Below, piece by piece: positions 1 to 9,499 of a DNA stretch of 64,000 bases. Location of the stretch: assembly GCA_023213395.1 (NCBI GenBank), contig CM041465.1, positions 84,575,741 to 84,639,740 of the forward strand. The letters run 5' to 3'. Each line of letters opens with the position of its first letter. Positions within the stretch are counted from its first letter, which is position 1. Made by a program: the position numbers and the translations under genes. Source of the stretch: Cycas panzhihuaensis. Its lineage: Eukaryota > Cycadophyta. Below the pieces are notes generated by a model. The model did no database searches and was not told where the DNA came from. It was given only the letters and a program-made list of their open reading frames with translations.

Positions 1-1219
1 TTCACGAAAACCGCGAGTTGGGAATGAGGTTTTCATTTCCACAACCTCTTGATCTTCGTTTTGATCCTGAAAAGGATCATGTGAAATATTTGGCACGGAG
101 GAAGTTGACGATCTTTGGAGAAGATGGGCCACCCACGGATGTTGGAGAAGATGATCCTTCCGCTATGGCTTTGCCTTTGTCAACTCGGTTGTTCACAAAT
201 GATGGTGCTAGATGTGTACACATTGGATTGAGTCACGACTTGTATCCTCCGAGGCTCTATTGTCGATTCCAAGATTTTAAGCATCTGCTCAAAGATCTCC
301 CTAAATTTTGGAACTGGACATCAAATTCAAGAGCATCATTAAATCGTTATGAAGGCATCTTGGAGTCAAGTCCGAGTAATTGATCTTCGGTCTCGCAAAG
401 ATAACATCTCTAGTGATGATGATTTTGCGCCTCAAGGTATAAAACCTTGTATCCCTTTTTGTCCATAGGGTATCTGACAAAGATGCCTTTGATGGCTCTA
501 TCTTGGAGCTTATTTCTATGTTCCTGCAAAATATGAGCATAACAAGTAGAGCCAAAAATTCTGAAGTGCGAGATAGAGGGGGTTTGTCCATACCACATTT
601 CATGTGGAGAGGGGCCGAGCTTGGAGGGACTAACGGTTGATGCAATACACATGAGTCCGGATAGCCTCAAATTTCAAAGATAGATAGGGACATTCTTATA
701 TACCAGCATAGCATGAGCCATATTCATGATGGTCCTGTTCATACGCTCGGTAACTCCATTTTGCTGGGGTGTACCTGCAACAGTGGTCTGATGTTTGATT
801 CCACGTTGACGTAGGTACGATTCAAACTCATTGGATGTGTACTCGCCACCATTGTCAGTCCTAAGTATTTTGATCTTGAATTTAGATTCATTTTCCACGC
901 GGGCCTTGAAAGCTTGAAACATAGAGAAAGCTTCATCTTTCTTTGCAAGAAAAGCAACCCATACTTTCTTGGTAAAATCATCAATGAAAGTAATATAGTA
1001 CCACTTCTGTTTGATAGAAGGGATGGGCATAGGACCGCATATATCTGAGTGTACAAGCTGCAAAGGTTGGGTAGATTTCCACTGACTACGAGGAAAGAGT
1101 TGTCTTTGAGATTTAGCAATAATACATGCTTCACATTTAAAGGGCTTGGAGGGGAACTTAGGTAAACCAGGAAGAGTGTCTTGTAGTTCTCTTAAACGAT
1201 CAATTTTGATATGGCCCAT
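1..1219 (-). pseudogene. Copia-1 integrase and the start of the integrase-RT linker
   Basis: The copia integrase inserts the cDNA copy into the host chromosome. The minus frame at 674-1,219 shows the pre-integrase finger remnant (C-x2-C near its start) and the catalytic core: DICGP, FIDDFTKKVWV, RTDNGGEY and TPQQNGVTERMN, so all three DDE acidic residues remain. The frame continues at 410-670 with the usual C-terminal motif (FGSTCYAHI, KGIFVRYP) and then shifts frame near 430, where RDVIF appears in another frame. From about 300 to 1 an acidic, Ser/Pro-rich linker can be followed in one minus frame, with stops. A plus-strand open frame at 18-383 is antisense to this linker. Confidence 0.85.
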
Positions 1220-1419
1220 ACAAGCATGCTATAGAGCTGCTTGGGACAACTTTTGAGGAGTCAGGGTTGTGGTAAAAATAAATTCATCATCAACATAGTT
1301 GGCTTCAGAGGATGGTAAGCCAGTTAGGCCAAAAAGTTTGCCATCAAGAATTCCGGTCATAACCACAGCATTTGAAGGAGGGTGAAGGACACAGAGAGTT
1401 TGATTGTTTGCAGTTACAC

Positions 1420-1962
1420 TCAGATCAAATCCACGAGAGACAAGGGTGGATAGGAGAGCAAATTCTGCTTCAAAGCAGGAATATATAAAACATCAACAAG
1501 TGTAAAATCTGGAAGGCCTGAGAGTTTCAGGCAAACTGTTCCAAGTCCTTCGACTGGCTGAGATGATTTGTCAGCCATGTGTACAACACCACGAACTTTA
1601 GAGTTAAAATCTTGAAAGAACTGGCGATGACAAGTCATGTGTTGTGTTGCTCCAGTATCCATGATCCATGATGAAGTATTTGAGGTAGCACTATTTGCAA
1701 CTCCAAGTGGTGAAGGCAAAAGTGAATAAGCATAGCCACAATGAGCCTCAATATACTTAGTGGATCTATCAACAACATTTGATGAAGTGGTCCCAATTCT
1801 TTGAAGGTGTGCATGAGCAAATTGCGTTCCTCCAAAAGCATCTTCAAAAGAAGTATTATCAACATTATGTGCACCATGGCGCTGTTGATAACTTGGTAGT
1901 TTGTTGGTGGCAGTTCTGCAATTTTTGGCATAATGTCCTCTTCTATTACACCTTTGGCACAC
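1420..1962 (-). pseudogene. Copia-1 Gag zinc knuckle and aspartic protease
   Basis: Open minus frame of 180 codons. It starts with a CCHC zinc knuckle (CQRCNRRGHYAKNC), which binds the packaged RNA. About 100 residues later comes the protease active site in the form DTGATQHM, inside SWIMDTGATQHMT. The hydrophobic stretch after it and the PALKQNLLS motif are typical of copia protease. The protease would cut the Gag-Pol polyprotein in the virus-like particle. The knuckle cysteines and histidine and the protease aspartate are intact. The region 1,220-1,419 links it to integrase but is broken in frame. Confidence 0.85.
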
Positions 1963-2913
1963 GATTGTTTAATTTCCAGTCCAAGTATTAATGGCCGGAT
2001 TGTCTCTCGACATCGGATCTAGGTCCAGGTTGATTATTTTGCGTTTGGCCTTGAGACTGTTTTTGTTGGAATTGAGGAGCCTGTTGACTAAGAGGACGTT
2101 GTCCTTGTTGTCTACCTCTTCCTCTTCCATGGGAATTACCACCTCTATGAGAGTATTGACCTTGATTTTTGGTGTAACAAAGATCTTCTTCCACTTCAAA
2201 AGCAGCATCAATTGGATCTGATGTAGTGGCAAAGTTGGTATCAAAGGTCTTATCAAATTCAATGAACTTATCGAAGATCCTCAAAGTTTAGGGTCTTTAA
2301 AGTTCCAATCGGATTGAAGACTCCCCAATAGATTTTTATAATATGGGATATGGAGACATGACTGAATCAAGAAAGCCCATGTAATACATTGAGTTTTAAA
2401 ATCTTTATCAATGGCTTGCTTGATTGGACGAAGGAGATTGATTATCTTACTTGCATGTCCTTTTCGCATTTTCAATTTGTTCATCTTCAAAGACTAAGTG
2501 AACAAATTCTAAGTCCGATTTAGTGTCAAAGTTCTTCTTAAGAACTTCAAGAACTTTCCATGTCAGTATCATGTACGACTTCATCAATGAGATTATGGGG
2601 AATAATCGGTGACAAGCGATATCCCCGCACGATTTTATCATCATCAAGTTCCCATTGCCGTTTAGCTACGATGGGAGCGGTTGGAGCACAAGCGTATCCC
2701 CGCATGCATTTTATCATCATCAAGTTCCCATTGCCGCCCGTAAATTTCAAGTGGAAGTGCTTATGGTAGTCAGAATGCAATGTGGTGTAGGTAGTAAGTG
2801 ATCTCTCCATAGACCTTCATACTTGCAGCATTTCTGACACCAATGAACCACATATCCTAATTTTCTTTCCCTTTTAGAATGCAGTTCACATTTTGCTTGA
2901 ACTGCGCAGCCAT
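1963..2913 (-). pseudogene. Copia-1 Gag, frameshifted
   Basis: Copia Gag of the UBN2 type, which forms the particle shell. The likely start is the minus-strand ATG at 2,913 (MAAQFKQNV), followed by an in-frame TAG and then DMWFIGVRNAASMKVYGE. Later blocks sit in different frames: LIDEVVHDTDMESS (near 2,550), LKKNFDTKSDLEFVHLVFED (near 2,500), and a Gln/Gly/Arg-rich C-terminus (1,988-2,284) that leads into the zinc knuckle. At least three frame changes and a 75-bp internal duplication break it. The start was chosen because the frame opens there and the primer site lies upstream. Confidence 0.7.
2616..2737. repeat. Internal duplication inside Copia-1 gag, period about 75 bp
   Basis: The block around TTTTATCATCATCAAGTTCC occurs at about 2,634 and again at about 2,709, each copy preceded by a related 'cgatatcccc' or 'cgtatcccc' and followed by 'cattgccg'. 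The duplicated peptide reads QWELDDDK twice. The period of 75 keeps frame, so this may have been present before gag decayed. Confidence 0.8.
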
Positions 2914-3075
2914 TGTGTCTTTTAGAAGGAAGAAATGAACAAGGGACTATAAAAGTGATGGCAATAAATGACCGATCACTATTTATAAATGGGAAATGTA
3001 ATGAAGTAGTGTAGAAGAAGGAAGAAGAAGTGAGAATGGTTGCTCAAAGATGAAGGGAGCAACTTAGAGAAAAGT

Positions 3076-3203
3076 CACCAACACTTGTGACAAATACTAA
3101 CCTGACGCAGCAGGAATATGAGAAGCACTATGATAAAAATTGGCCACTAACACTTGTGGCAAATATTAACCTGACGCAGCAGGAATATGAGAAGCACTAT
3201 GAT
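3076..3203. repeat. Tandem repeat, two units, period 69 bp
   Basis: CACTTGTGACAAATACTAAC at 3,082 and CACTTGTGGCAAATATTAAC at 3,151, each followed by the same 'ctgacgcagcaggaatatg' and 'agaagcactatgat'. Nearly identical copies, so the duplication is fairly recent compared with the host element. Confidence 0.85.
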
Positions 3204-4087
3204 TATGATTACACTATGGATCACTTTTTACAAATAAGTAAGTGATCAATATACAAGATTGTAGGCTAATGTAGAAGTTGACATCATTGGGTTTACACAA
3301 CTTGAAACTCGAATGTAGGATGCGTAATCAACCCAATAACCTCTAACTTATGTCCAACGTAGTTGAGGTTGTTGAAGGGATGCCTAGGCTTCTAGTAGAA
3401 TTAATTTGGCCTTCACCCGCGATACCCGCAATCGTGCTTGGTGATGAAATCCAAGTCACAACGGAGCCCAGGTACTCCCAATCCTCACCCGTTCACCAAT
3501 GAGCGCCTATATACCTCCTCTAAAGAGTGGTACGTGCATACCCATGGCTATAGCGATATTGGATCGAGTATATTTTAATCTTGTATTAAAGTTTCGCTTT
3601 TCCTGTTGGTTATCGTGATGATCCCCGATTGAGGCACGATGGTATGGCTAACCAAACCTCACCAATATTCCGTTTAGTCGGTCCCAACTTGAAACCCACA
3701 CCTCCTTTATGGCACCAAGATTACGCCAACCAAGGTATCTCAACCTTGGTGAGTGTGTGAGCAGGTACAACATGGCGAAAAATAGCGTATGTGATGCGTT
3801 CCTTTTAGGAAGAGTGAAAAGATTATCGAATTGCATCAAACGTACATTTAACTGAAAATAATGCTTGCTTGGAGTGCTTTTGGAGTGCTTGCTTGAAGTG
3901 TCTTTGTGTGCTTGCTTTGAGTGATTTTAGAGTGCTGAAATGCAATGCTAATAAGTGAGTGAGGACACCGGATATTGCTCGATCCGTGTGTTTTTTCTCA
4001 CTTTTACAATGGGCTTTTAAGCCTTATTAAAAGGAAGAAATTTTCTTCACTTTTTTTTTCTTTTTGTTAATACAAAAAAAGTACTCT

Positions 4088-4465
4088 TCACTAAATCTGC
4101 AATAACTTTCTCCCACGATGTCAAAATGGAGTGACGATTTTTGTGCTGCAAACTAGACTCAGAGCTTCATCTTCAGGAAGTGGAATCAAGTCCAAATGAG
4201 TTCTAGAAAGTTTTTGACAGCCCCGCAAAGTTAGGAAATTATATTATTCTAGAATTCTTACTAAAAATAACTACTATTCACTAAAACAGCAATAACTTCC
4301 TCATACAACATCCAAATTAGGTGCTGCTTTTGCACTGGAAAGTAGGCTCAGGGCCCCATCTTTGACAGTTGGAATCACTTCAATTGGATCTATGTAGAAG
4401 ATTTTGTAGACCTGTGAAGTTCAGTAATCAAATTGTATTTCTGCAAAAATTTTAGCTTGCTAATA
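4088..4465. repeat. Diverged tandem repeat, two units, period about 190 bp
   Basis: Unit 1 starts near 4,088 (TTCACTAAATCTGCAATAAC) and unit 2 near 4,278 (TTCACTAAAACAGCAATAAC). Both continue with matching landmarks in the same order: 'aacttyctc', 'tttgygctg', 'aggctcag' or 'agactcag', 'ttggaatca', 'gtagacctg' or 'gacagcccc'. The units are strongly diverged, so this is an old duplication in the leader. Confidence 0.6.
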
Positions 4466-4921
4466 TCTCATTAACACATGATACCATATGAAATTTCCAG
4501 CATTTTTTGATCACCAGGATCCCAATATGGGCAAGGTGAGAGCATACAATGATAGATATTTTCAATGGCTCAAAATTCTTTAAAAAAATGGGTAAAAAAA
4601 ACTCCCCTTACAATCATTCTTCTAAATCCGGAAAATTTTCTAAAGATTTCCTCATAAATGGACAAAAAGGAAAAGAAAAGAAGAATGAGATAGCATGAAT
4701 GGCCAGCAAAGGATTGGAATCCTTGGGCCTTAAAACTCCTTGTATTATGCTTCCAAACCTGCAAAAGAGAAAGGAAAATCAAACAATACAAAATATGCTA
4801 TCATAATAACTTGAAAATATTTCTAAATTCACTTTCACAATCTCCTTCACCACATGGATTGTGGGGGAGAAGGAAGTGATGGCTCCATTGCAAGTGCAAG
4901 TGAGGAATATGAAGGAAGCAA

Positions 4922-4933
4922 GCTCTGATACCA
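4922..4933 (-). promoter_or_regulatory. Copia-1 primer-binding site
   Basis: The plus strand reads GCTCTGATACCA, so the minus strand reads TGGTATCAGAGC. This is the standard site complementary to the 3' end of plant initiator tRNA-Met, used to prime minus-strand cDNA. It lies 2 bp inside the LTR that starts at 4,936. Confidence 0.9.
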
Positions 4934-4935
4934 CA

Positions 4936-5233
4936 TGAAAAGAGTGGATCTATCCTTCATCTCCATGCACTAAACACAAAGGCAAACATGGGAGCAAGAG
5001 AGACTTGAGAGAAAGAAAGTAGCTCTCATAAAATGGGGAGGTAAGAATGAATCTCCTCCATTGAGCTTTACTTTTATATTGAGAGAGGGAGCATTTGAGT
5101 TAGGTGAAATGAAATTACACATAATGCACATGAAAGTGCATTTCACTTAAGTGATTTAATTTAAAGTTCACTTAAGACCCTCTTTTCGAAATAATCAACT
5201 AATGTAATGACCTTATGTCATTAACCCTTTTCA
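4936..5233 (-). repeat. Copia-1 5' LTR, 298 bp
   Basis: On the plus strand it begins TGAAAAGAG and ends CCTTTTCA, giving 7-bp terminal inverted repeats (TGAAAAG/CTTTTCA) with TG...CA ends. It directly abuts the primer site. The right flank starts CATCC; the matching flank is outside the window. Confidence 0.85.
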
Positions 5234-5236
5234 CAT

Positions 5237-5254
5237 CCCCCCCCCCCCCCCCCC
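5237..5254 (+). repeat. Poly-C run of 18
   Basis: Eighteen C in a row, 4 bp outside the Copia-1 LTR, followed by TTTTAAGGGGG. The opposite strand is a G run. Length may vary between alleles or be affected by sequencing. Confidence 0.9.
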
Positions 5255-5537
5255 TTTTAAGGGGGAAAAAACTACCCCATGGTAAAGATCATAGTGCCAT
5301 AAAATTTGTGATAGGACCACCAAGAAAATGACATTTTCTCAGTAGGGTTCATGTCAATATCTGTAGTACCGTAGAGTTTAATATTGGGTAGAGGATAAAT
5401 AGTGGAAAAAAGAAGAAATGAGGGCTAGTGGATGACTTTGTTCATTTTGGTAGAGCACAAGGCATCTAAGGGGTAGTAGGACATATAGTAAAAGGTGTTT
5501 TGACTAACTTTTAGATTGTTTGCAGGTAGTTATCAAG

Positions 5538-7480
5538 ATGGACAACTGTGAAAATATCGAGATAGCTATGTTTACTTTTATAGAGATGATGATGAGGTAT
5601 GACAGGGTGACCTTAAGATGTTATAGGCTCCTGAAGGTTATCAGGATGCCCCAATATGCATCAAACTAGTACCTCCTAGTTGACATATTCTCCCATTAGG
5701 ATCGATGGAGACACATCTTCCATCTTCCCTAGGTGGAGGACATCACTATCACACTAGGAGATATCAAGAGGATTTTAGGCATACTGATGGGAGGAGCACT
5801 AATATCACTAGGCACTTTGCCCAACATAGATACTTCCCACACAAAGGTAGACACATACTTCACTGGACAAGATAGGTGGAATCAATGAGATGTTTTAGTC
5901 CAGGCAATGGTACTTTCTAGAGTTCCTTGGGTGAGGAAACTCATTATATTGGCTATTCTATTTTAGATTTACTAGAAATAGAATTATAGAGACATACTAG
6001 GGGGATGGATGGCTATAGTTCAGAGATGCAAGATAGGGGAGAGTATAGATTAGACTACCTTGATAGTTGCCAACCTACTAGCATAGCTAGATTAGATTTA
6101 GGTGGCAAGGAGAGGAGGATTCTCTTACTGTACCTATTATAGTGCTGGTTATTTGATCACTTCAGAGTAGTGGCACCATTGGGAGGACCACAACCCATCT
6201 CAGTGTGGTAACCTATGGTCCATAGATGGGAGACTCAATTTAGAGGGACAAAGGACTAAGCTTACATACAATGGTTAGTGGAGGTGACGTCACTCGATTT
6301 ACTTACTCTAGTAGACTACACAGTAGATCCATATAGAGGGATACACTGGGAGAGCGATGATGTAGTAAGAGAGCTCAGGGATGAGCCCAATGAGGGAAGA
6401 GGTGATGATGGAGAAGATGGAGTAAGCCCATCAGGAGCTATAGGAGGTGAGGCTAGCCCATCGGTGATTGCAAGGAGAGGTAGACCACTACATACGCTAG
6501 CAAGTAGAGGGAGAGTTGTAGGTAGAGCTCCAGCAGTAATAGTGGCTTTAGTGGTAGTGGTAGAGGTGCTAATAATCACAACAGAGGAAGGAGTTCCTAA
6601 AGAGATAAGATTAGAGGCAGGAGGTACCCTGGTAACCTAGGTAGTAGGTAAGATAGTACTAGGGGTAGAGGAAGTAGAGGCAATAATAGAGGGAGCTCCT
6701 GTGGAGGAGGTGATCATGAGAATAGAGGAGCCAGCCATCTTGGGAGGTGAGACATTACCCTGACTCGATATTTTTCAATCACTAGCTACTTAGATGGTTT
6801 ATTTTGATTAAATTTAGATTATTTTATATATATATTCATTATACTAACACATGGTATGTGTGGTTTGGCAGGTGTAGCAAAGATGACAAGGCTACTAGAG
6901 GTGGTAGCCTATGAGTTGTTTCCTCAAGTCTATGAGGAGGGACATCCCCTATCCTGACTAGCGAAGAGCCTTTATTGACAAGGCCACTCATAGTAGCATT
7001 TGTTTCACTAACTAGAGCTAGGGATATATGGGTGGTAGAGTCCCAGGGGCACCAAGTGAGGATATGACAGTTGCAAGGCATATTAGATGGACTTTGGGTA
7101 GAGAGAGGCCAGTTAGTAGTGGAGAGGGATGCCCTATGAGGCTAGGTCTAGGCACTGGAGGCCCAGGGAGGAGGAATAGAAAGTAAATATGTAGAGAGTA
7201 AGATTCAGATTACTATGCTAGAGGAGAGTCTCTAAGGAGTGAAGGGGGGTAGAGATCATATCTAGGCAAGATACGACCAACTAGTAGAGCAGATTGCCAT
7301 CAGGTCATTGCAGAGTAAATCTCACACCCACATGATGGTAGTGACCTAGAAGAGGCCTTGAGATGATGAAAGTAAGGCAGCGAGCTCACAATAACACTAC
7401 AAGAGCCTGGGAGGCATGTAGTCTCCTTGTAGGGGGTCTTGTAGGCAAGGAGATAATACCCCCTGAGGGAAAGATGTTGA
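5538..7480 (+). pseudogene. Decayed plant mobile domain (PMD)-like ORF
   Basis: PMD proteins occur as host silencing factors (MAIN/MAIL1 type) and as extra ORFs in plant transposons. One plus frame runs from an ATG at 5,538 for about 117 codons to a TGA near 5,889, broken only by three TAG codons. It contains DRWRHIFHLP and EDITITLGDIKRILGI, matching the PMD pattern of FHLP, then an E-x-T-x-TL stretch, then a D followed by ILG/ILR. A further open stretch at 6,260-6,640 is acidic and Gly/Arg-rich, continuing at 6,650-6,720 with STRGRGSRGNNRG. At about 7,100-7,320 a Glu/Lys-rich stretch (IESKYVESKIQ) looks like a coiled coil. A 3' splice-like TTTGGCAG lies near 6,869. It is antisense to the adjacent Tat-1 pol. 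The domain call rests on the FHLP block and could be wrong. Confidence 0.5.
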
Positions 7481-7739
7481 GGAGGATTTTATGTATTATT
7501 AATTTTGGGTAGGAAGGCATTGGACCTCTAGGGAGTCTTACCATATGTAGACACATGATTGTACTCCTCCCTGTAAGGATTTTAGCTTCCTAAGGTATGA
7601 TGCCTGGATGATGATGTACTATATGATCTATTATATGATATGATTTATGTATTATATAGATGGGGGCCAATTGGTATTCTATTTGACCCATGATTATGAT
7701 GCTATGATGATTTTATGATATTATTACTTTATTTTATTG

Positions 7740-7743
<4 letters not shown>

Positions 7744-7770
<27 letters not shown>
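7744..7770. repeat. (TA)n microsatellite
   Basis: About 13 TA units followed by GCATGCATGG. Simple sequence, no coding role. Confidence 0.9.
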
Positions 7771-8324
7771 GCATGCATGGAGAGATAGATGCATGCAAAT
7801 ATGGGTGCACAGGTATATGAGGGATTATGCATTATGGTGGTTTTAGTTCATTATTATGTATAGTTTTTGTTGTTAGATCATGTGTGGATAATACTCATGT
7901 TTCTTTTCATGTAATACCACACTCATAGCGGGCACACACAATCACCACGCATATCGGTAATAGGATACGTATGAGGCTAAGAGGAGGGAGCTATGCATGT
8001 CTATCAAGGGAGCATAACATATATGCAAAGGAAACAATGACAAAAGGGAAGTATAGATACTCAATAAAAAGCCCTAGTTGAGACACGATTCTAAGCTTGA
8101 GAGTGGAGGAAGTTTGCATACCCAATGATGAAAGGAGAGGTTTCCCTCAGGAGGGAAATGAAAGATACTATGTAAGTAATAAAACCATAAAGATGAGGGA
8201 TCACTCTAAGTTTCCATTGTTCCTATGGTTAAAGGGAATAAGGACACACTTAGGGTGGTAGTTTATGCTTATTTCAGAGTGAGAGGGAAAAGGGTGTGCC
8301 TAATCTGCTTGGGAGTTGGGAAGG
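7771..8324. other. Stretch without recognisable gene, between Tat-1 integrase and the TA repeat
   Basis: No open frame or domain seen. It follows the integrase stop of Tat-1 on the minus strand and is probably the non-coding 3' part of that element. No 3' LTR or clear polypurine tract was found. Confidence 0.4.
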
Positions 8325-9300
8325 TCACACATAGAATTTCTTTAAGAATTTACAATTGACAACTTTTTCAAATTTAAGACCTTCTAAAGTCTCTATCCTA
8401 TAGGCACCATTGTCAAGGCTCTTGAGAATGATAAAAGGATCGACCCATTTAGGCCCAAATTTAGACAAGCAATCATGGAGGTGTTCTAGCTTGAGGACAT
8501 GGTCCTCAAGATGCAAAGGGAAAGGGTGAAGATTCACTTGATATGCAATCAAATGTCTCTTATCTAAAGCTTTAAGGTCGAGGAGGTGGGCCTAGCAATA
8601 GGATTCCTTGTCAATGAGACCTCGAAGGGAGACACGTAAGGAGGGGATTTCAACTTCCAAGGGGAGGACCACCTCAGTTCCATACATGAGGGAGAATGGG
8701 GTCATCCCTATGGCTATGTGAATGGAAGTGTGGTATACCCATAAAGTAGAGGGAAGTTTAAGGTGCTAATCCCTTTGGGATTAGGCAACGATTTTCTTTA
8801 GGATGTTAATAAGAGTCTTATTGAAAGACTCAATTTGGCCATTGTCCTAAGGTTAATAAGGAGAAGAAGTCTTGTGGAATATCCTAAACTTCCCACAAAG
8901 CTCATCCATCTCCTTATTATAAAAGGGAGTACCATTATCCATGATTAGGATATTAGGGACCCTGAATCAATAGATAATGTGTTAGTACATAAAGGTAGCT
9001 ATAGTCTTACCAGTAATGGAATACAAGGGGATCGCTTCAGCCTATTTAGTAAAGTATTCCATTGCAATCAAGATAAACTTATGTTACGATGAGGAAGGAG
9101 GGGATATGGCTCTAATGAGGTCTAATCCCTATTGGGAAAATGACCACGAAGAAATAATTAGATGTAGGGCCTTGGAAGATGAATGGATGACATCGGTGTG
9201 TTCTTGATACCTATGATATCACAAGGCATAGGCATTGGAATCCTTGAAGAGGGATAGCCAATAATAACCCATGCAAAAGATCCTTTGGGTCATGGATTGG
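8325..9300 (-). pseudogene. Tat-1 integrase
   Basis: Minus-strand remnants of gypsy integrase. Near 8,980-8,810 a frame reads VPNILIMDNGTPFYNKEMDELC, then after two TAG codons DNGQIESFNKTLINILKK, the central Asp and the Glu-containing region of the DDE core. At 8,325-8,552 the C-terminus is open: FGPKWVDPFIILKSLDNGAYRIETLEG and LKKFYV before the stop, typical of the GPKW...GAYRL...LKKFY end in this lineage. Catalytic spacing can be followed but the frame is interrupted. Confidence 0.7.
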
Positions 9301-9499
9301 CCCCTAAAGTGGCCCTCACAAATGCCAATGCGGCATTCGTGAAGTATCTAGTTTGCCTTGTCGAGGTTGACATAGTAAAGGAGGACCCCATAGAAGGATC
9401 TCTTATACAATACCTCTTCCATGAGGAAGACTACCTAGTAGTGGCCCTAACCTATGACTTCACCTTATCACTAGCATCAAGATGATAATATTTTTTAGT

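Larger units (their letters stand above)
2914..4921 (-). other. Copia-1 5' leader, about 2 kb, non-coding
   Basis: Between the gag ATG (2,913) and the primer site (4,922) there is no protein domain I can recognise. The interval has a 69-bp tandem repeat (3,076-3,203), GAGTGCTT-rich simple sequence near 3,860-3,940, and a diverged tandem pair of about 190 bp (4,088-4,465). Short frames at 3,648-3,839 and 4,570-4,791 show no family features. A nested insertion cannot be excluded. Confidence 0.5.
1..5233 (-). mobile_element. Copia-1: Ty1/copia LTR retrotransposon, cut by the left window edge
   Basis: Minus-strand copia element. Read from right to left it holds an LTR (4,936-5,233), a primer-binding site (4,922-4,933), a leader of about 2 kb, gag, zinc knuckle, protease and integrase. 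Reverse transcriptase, RNase H and the 3' LTR lie beyond position 1. The order protease before integrase, with integrase expected before RT, is the copia order. Frames shift several times in gag and after the integrase, so the element is not functional. The LTR, the primer site and the integrase core are clear; the left end and any TSD cannot be seen. The leader is placed in this element because the primer site and gag have the same orientation, but a nested insertion inside it is not excluded. Confidence 0.85.

Noticed and set aside
18-383. Plus-strand open frame of 121 codons
   Set aside because: Antisense to the acidic linker after the Copia-1 integrase; the minus strand reads on as copia sequence, and the plus frame matches no family I know.
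3082-3203. CRISPR-like direct repeats
   Set aside because: Two tandem units without spacers, in a eukaryotic retrotransposon leader.
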